Both the position numbers and the translations under genes were made by a program. Shown here piece by piece: positions 36,154 through 40,739 of a DNA stretch of 40,739 nucleotides. The notes beneath the pieces are model-generated. The model had not been told where the DNA came from, made no database searches, and was given only the letters and a program-made list of their open reading frames with translations. Source of the DNA: Rodentolepis nana (Eukaryota > Platyhelminthes > Cestoda > Cyclophyllidea > Hymenolepididae); assembly GCA_900617975.1 (NCBI GenBank), contig UZAE01012186.1, positions 13,499 to 54,237 of the forward strand, read 5' to 3'. The first letter of the stretch is position 1. Each line of letters opens with the position of its first letter.

Positions 36154-36908
36154 AACCACATGGTTGCTTCTAGTGGAAATTGGGAATTTAAAAGTGTGGT
36201 TTCATCATAAAGTGTTTCGGCTACAGTTTTCTGATTTAAATGAGAACCTATTTCACAGGAATATAGTTTACTAATTACCCAATTGAAATTCACAAAGCTT
36301 TAAAGCCCTGAAAATAAACGTGAATGCAAATTCATCTATTAGCCTGAGGACAAATCCTGATATTTGAATATTATGAAATTGAAGAGTGAAAGGGATATTT
36401 CTATGAGAACACAGATAGATCAATTCATTGAAAATTACAATAATCTTGGAAAAATGATATCTCGGCTTCAATACATGACGTTCACTCTTGATTCATTTCT
36501 CTTAGAATACTTAGCAAATTTTGCTTGTAGAGCTTTAAACAACTTCAGGGATTTAGAAAAATAGGCATTCAAAGTGATGTGTGCTATTGTAAGTTCCATA
36601 TTCATCAAGGGATCAGAGGGAGGGGGGTTAATTTTCAAAAATAGAGGTCACGGATAACATGCCTATTGGTGCACACCCAGTGAGCAGACTGGACGGTAGG
36701 ACTGGTGAATTCTAATTAATAAAGAGCTATTCAACCCCTCAAGCCACACCATGTGCTGGGGGTTAATGTTTATTTTATCAAAACTTGCGCCATCTACCTT
36801 TGAACTTTTAAAAGTATTTTAATTGTGTAGGGCGATTGGTATTTACACAGCAATAGCCCATAATTAGGTGTGTCTACGCTACAGAGCAGCAGCATACTCC
36901 AAATTACC

Positions 36909-37699
36909 ATGGATACAAATGAGTATGATGTTTGGACCAAGATAGATGCTAAGGCGATCATCATCAACAACTAGCCTCTGTTTCATATCAGAGTGGGGAG
37001 TGGACGAGGTATACTTATTTATTAATTTCAGATGTTTACAGGCATTTTGTTAGTTATCATTAGCCCTTTAGCTGACTTCAGGCTTCACAGGACAGCTATC
37101 ATTAGCCATTTAGCTGACTTCGGGCTTCACAGAAGGTAGGAGCATTAAAGTGCGAAGAAATGATAGGGAGGAAAGAAGAGCGATTCACCTATCATTAGCC
37201 CTTTAGCTGACTTCAGGCTTCACAGAGGAGGAGAGGGAACATCAAAGTGACAAAAAGTAGGGAGGGGGGACAGAATTATGATTCACAGATGTAAAAGAGA
37301 CAGACAGGCACTAATGTTGAGTAAAAGGTAAGGTGAGATCTGCTGAAATGGTGGAATATGGCGTACGGTGGGATGATGGTAGTTAGAAGTCAGAAGTCAA
37401 CTGCCAGTTTATAGACGTTTTTGCCGTATGTGTATACGTTGCCCAGGGTGTACCACGTGGAGGTAAGTCTATCACACACCCCGGACGAGGTATATTGTGT
37501 AAGAGTAATGGAAAATAGATTGAGAGAGGTTGAGTCAGGAAGGAAACTTATCAGGAAAGATGAATACAAAATCGATAATCAATGTGACCTAAATGTATCG
37601 AATGAACGTAGTTCTGGCAAAATAGGAGACGTAATGGAGGAATTTTTAATCAAAATGAAAGAAAATAACAATGACGGTCGTACCCGAAAGAGTATATAA
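36909..37699 (+). pseudogene. open frames split by retroposon copy 6, possible retroelement relic
   Basis: A short frame MDTNEYDVWTKIDAKAIIIN (36909-36974) overlaps, in another frame, an open frame beginning at ATG 36946 that runs into retroposon copy 6. After the element the same frame resumes and continues to TAA at 37697-37699, with a hydrophilic, charged translation (for example MENRLREVESGRKLIRKDEY from 37509). Removing the element and one copy of its 12-bp duplication would leave a single open frame. The first peptide weakly recalls Copia-type gag N-termini; this is inference. A TATATAAAG lies at 37694 just before the second LTR-like repeat, consistent with a decayed retrotransposon. 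No recognised domain is present. Confidence 0.3.
37002..37494 (-). repeat. SINE-like retroposon, copy 6, with target-site duplication
   Basis: The element is 37014-37482, with an A/T tail on the left and head ending aagtctatcacacacccc on the right. It is bounded by a perfect 12-bp duplication GGACGAGGTATA at 37002-37013 and 37483-37494. The tail module (atcattagccctttagctga, then cttcaggcttcacag) is present three times, near 37054, 37087 and 37190, which makes this copy longer than most. Confidence 0.92.
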
Positions 37700-37809
37700 A
37701 GACTAAGCACCCTGTCGGTCAAGACCCCCCCCCCCCCCCCCTCCCCCAACACAATCCAACACAACCAAACGAACGAGACACCACCGATATGCATCCCTAG
37801 GATAACATC

Positions 37810-37920
37810 TCCCGAATAAATGTATTACGCGACATACGTCTATTTTCTTCATATCTTTGATGTAGCTTAGCCTATTCCAGGGGTCATTCTAACCTAGTGG
37901 AACTAGTGAAGGAGATTTCG
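37810..37920 (+). repeat. dispersed LTR-like repeat, copy B
   Basis: It begins tcccgaataaatgtattacg, then cgacatacgtct and cttagcctattccagggg, and ends ggagatttcg, matching the order of blocks at 15134-15235. A TATA-like TATATAAAG lies about 115 nt upstream at 37694, as expected for a terminal repeat with promoter followed by polyadenylation signal. Confidence 0.5.
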
Positions 37921-38054
37921 AAGCATAAGTCTTACCTTGGTAGTGAACCAATTTGCCACAATCTTTGTCACTTTTAATCAATTAAAATAGAATTTAGGAT
38001 TTTTCAATGATACCATTAAAGTACAACCTAGACATAGGAAGAAACTTAAAATTT

Positions 38055-38701
38055 TATATTTGCAAGAGGGGCTTGTGCGATAGACTTACCTCCACGTGGT
38101 GCACCCTGGGCAACGTATACTCATACGGCAAAAAAGTCTATAAACCGGCAGTTGACTACGATAGACTTACCTCCACGTGGTGCACCCTGGGCAACGTACT
38201 TTCTTACGGCAAAAATTCTATCACTCGGCATTCGTTTTTCAATAGACTTACCTCCACGTGGTGCACCCTGGGCAACGTATAATCATACGGCCATACGGCA
38301 AAAAAAGTCTATTAACTGGCAGTTGACTTCTTAAAAAAGTCTATTATTCGGCAGTTGACTTCTGACTTCAAATTACCATGACTCCACTGTATGTCATATT
38401 CGACCACTTCCATGGTACGCACCAGCACAACTGCTTGTCATATTCGACCCCTTCCACAGTACACATCTTACCTGCCCACTGTATATCATATTCGACTACT
38501 TTCACAGTACTTACCTCACCTTTTTCCTACCATTTCTACCTTTGTCTTTGAAACACTCTTCTGTTCCCCCCTCCTCAATCTCGACTTTTCCCCTTTGATG
38601 TTCCTTACACTCTGTGAAGCCTGAAGTCAACCAAAGGGCTAATGATAACTATCAAAACGCCTGCCATTTGATATAAATAAATAAATATATATATTTGCAA
38701 G
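38055..38701 (+). repeat. SINE-like retroposon, copy 7, with triplicated head
   Basis: The element is about 38067-38689, flanked by the perfect 12-bp duplication TATATTTGCAAG at 38055-38066 and 38690-38701. The head (gatagacttacctccacgtg, then gtgcaccctgggcaacgta) occurs three times in tandem at a spacing of about 80 nt (near 38080, 38161 and 38243); the middle and tail follow once. The tail is ataaataaataaatatata. Confidence 0.92.
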
Positions 38702-40640
38702 GGAAGAAAGATGTATTTTAATAATAAATTTGAGCGGTGCACAACGCTTGAAGCCAACCAAATAACCTCAGGAAAGCTAGAATATTCTGGAAAGTGTTAT
38801 CACCCTATCGATCGCTTAGCGAGCACATGTGGTTGTACGCGTATTAGTCTTTTTAGTTAATTGACGATCGGGTTTGTAGTAGGCCACTGGTTACAATAAA
38901 CACCAGTATCTCTATACCTTCTACGTCCTCGCCACTTGCGACATAGCTTAACTAATTTCAGGGTGTGTGGGGCGGGGAGGAAATTTGCCAAGGGTTCGCG
39001 AAGGTTTCCAGCGGCTTAACTACGGTGAACTATGTTAAACCAACGATGGCTTTGGGTGACTATTGGTATCTCCATGTATTTCTCTGAATACCCAAAAACT
39101 TAGACCGTAAATGGTACTTCCAATCCAGATCCTCGGACATTTTTTGTATCTCCTAATTAGCATCCTTGAAGCTCAATAACTACTGAACACTCCATTGGCA
39201 TTTTTCACAGTCCTTTTGATTAATCAAATTATATAATCGCAGCGAACTTCTAATAAAACGATAATATTAAATCTTTTGTAATATTTAATTTCAAATGTAG
39301 AATCATTTCATCTTTTGTCGTCACCTTGTTTCAACCAAATGAACTGCGCATTTGGACAAAATTCTCTGCTAAATTCTGAGCCTGATTAATTAGTGGGAAG
39401 TGTTAAAAATACAAGTCATGCAACCGTGTCTGCATTTTAATTAAAGTGGTCCAAGACCTTGATAAAGTAACTATAAGCCAGCCTCCATCGTTTTCTAAAA
39501 ATAACAACAGTGTGTTGGGCACATAGACACTTTAAAAGTTTAACAACGTCACACGACCGCAATAATTTCGCAACACTATGGCAAAAAGTCTAAAGAGGTC
39601 TTCTATAAAGCCCAGTTGTCGCTTCTGTAGAGCTACATTTGTACCACCTCTAGATAGAAGGAAGGAGAAATAGCATTAAAAAAGAAATTTTACTCAAAAT
39701 TAGATTTGGTCGATGACTGGTTGCCTGATAAGCCAAAACTTTGTTGGCCAACATATTCAAGTATTAGGAGAAAAAATCAAATAATCGATAATTTTGTGTA
39801 CGGATGATGAAGATAATATAAATGGTCGCAATGCAAATTAAGTATGCGTTAACAGAGGAAATTCTGGAAGAAAACAACCAAATATTTTAATTATTCTATT
39901 TAAATTGAAAATACTTCACAATAATTATTAAAATCAATGGCAAATCGAAAAAATATTTTGTTATCGTGAAATTAAATAAATTGTTTGTAGTTTGGTTTCT
40001 GGCATCTGTCGGATGAATTACTTAGTGGGTAGATCACCTTCAAAATTCGCCTTTCGCGATTCATTACCTGAATTAGTGGGTGAATTACAAATCCAAATTT
40101 AAAATTTTTATTGAAGGCTTGGTTAATTTGAATTGACAGTAGTTCTAATTCAATTAGTTTTTCGTCAAAGTGCAAAAAATGGTTTTTCTATACGGGATAT
40201 TCGGGATAAATTTGGCTGCCTCATCAGAAAAACGGAAAAAGGTGATTGGTAAGTCCACCAGATTTTAAAGAACATAAATGGACAAGGAAGTCACACCATT
40301 GTCAAAAAGTGTTGCAATTAATAATCGACACTCACCTATTGCTGGCCTAACCCAACCCCAACTACTTTCTCCACTCCAGAAACTTCCATAGTGAGGCTCC
40401 CAGAATTGTTACAATTCCGTTCCTCAAATGATTGGCTTTGCAGCACTGGCATGGAGATGAGTGTCTTTTTACATTGACTTCAATGCACTTATAATGATTC
40501 ATCGCATTAATATCTGGAACCACGCTGGCCAAACGACAGGACTTGTGCTGTCCTGCAAATTCATTAACAACCATTTCCCATTATCCTCCAGTTGTGACAG
40601 TGGGCTGAATCCTGAATACATATAACCCATTATTGGTCAT
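38702..40640. other. intergenic stretch, nothing firm
   Basis: Apart from the weak repeat at about 38890, I see no gene or repeat with support. Minus-strand frames at 39972-40175 and 40362-40574 have no recognised domains or splice context. Confidence 0.4.
38890..38970 (+). repeat. dispersed LTR-like repeat, copy C (weak)
   Basis: The blocks AATAAA, ctataccttctacgtc, catagcttaactaatttcag and ggg appear in the same order as in copies A and B but are diverged, and the ggagatttcg end is missing. Confidence 0.3.
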
Positions 40641-40739
40641 CATTTATTTATTTATTTATTTCAAATGGCAGGCGTTATGATAGGTATCATTAACCCTTTA
40701 GTTGACTTCGTGCTTCACAGAAAGGAAGAGGAACACCAA
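40641..40739 (-). repeat. SINE-like retroposon, copy 8, cut by the window end
   Basis: The left end is an ATTT-repeat tail followed by caaatggcaggcgttatga, then atcattaacccttta and the start of the gacttc...gcttcacag module. The remainder lies beyond the window. Confidence 0.85.

Noticed and set aside
36364..36564. 66-codon plus-strand open frame, helical in character
   Set aside because: Starts on a non-ATG codon, has no splice context, and the reverse strand is open over much of the same stretch, so chance is likely.
1..40739. CRISPR arrays, bacterial operons, phage or integron features
   Set aside because: The DNA is clearly eukaryotic nuclear sequence with spliced genes; the regular repeats seen are retroposon modules, not spacer arrays.

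Overview
The window looks like nuclear DNA of a parasitic flatworm, most likely a tapeworm. It is AT-rich. Its recognisable genes are split by GT-AG introns, many of them only 33-45 nt, beside a few of 0.7-2.4 kb. It is littered with one short retroposon family and with long poly-G/poly-C runs. The phylum call is inference: no rRNA or other marker is present.

Five genes are recognised and reconstructed exon by exon with consistent splice phases. They are METTL17/RSM22 (+, 4679-12903, mitoribosome small-subunit assembly), VTA1/LIP5 (-, 13201-14135, ESCRT-III/Vps4 cofactor), a mitochondrial fission factor MFF (+, 21423-23418), eIF2-alpha (+, 24083-27751) and flap endonuclease FEN1 (-, 29312-31373). 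METTL17 and VTA1 converge tail to tail. MFF and eIF2-alpha lie in tandem, and eIF2-alpha converges on FEN1. All are housekeeping genes and they form no shared pathway.

Five further loci are supported mainly by splice-phase logic and have no recognised family: a 285-codon protein with an LD-like N-terminal motif (-, 2801-3876); a roughly 119-aa four-exon protein (-, 16186-17526); a small protein with a basic/Cys-Cys C-terminus and two overlapping 5' reading frames (-, 19903-20403); an internal piece of a gene made of 70-, 29- and 36-nt exons (+, 33291-34723); and weak candidate exons at 1053-1221 and 19469-19748.

The left half (1-20.4 kb) alternates genes with large introns. The right part (31.4-40.7 kb) is repeat-dominated. 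Eight copies and one 45-bp stub of a roughly 0.3-0.6 kb SINE-like element are scattered through the window. Five carry 12-14 bp target-site duplications, one copy sits inside another, and one splits an open reading frame. Three diverged copies of a second repeat with an AATAAA motif may be LTR remnants. Three single Ns lie in poly-G runs, so the assembly is uncertain there.
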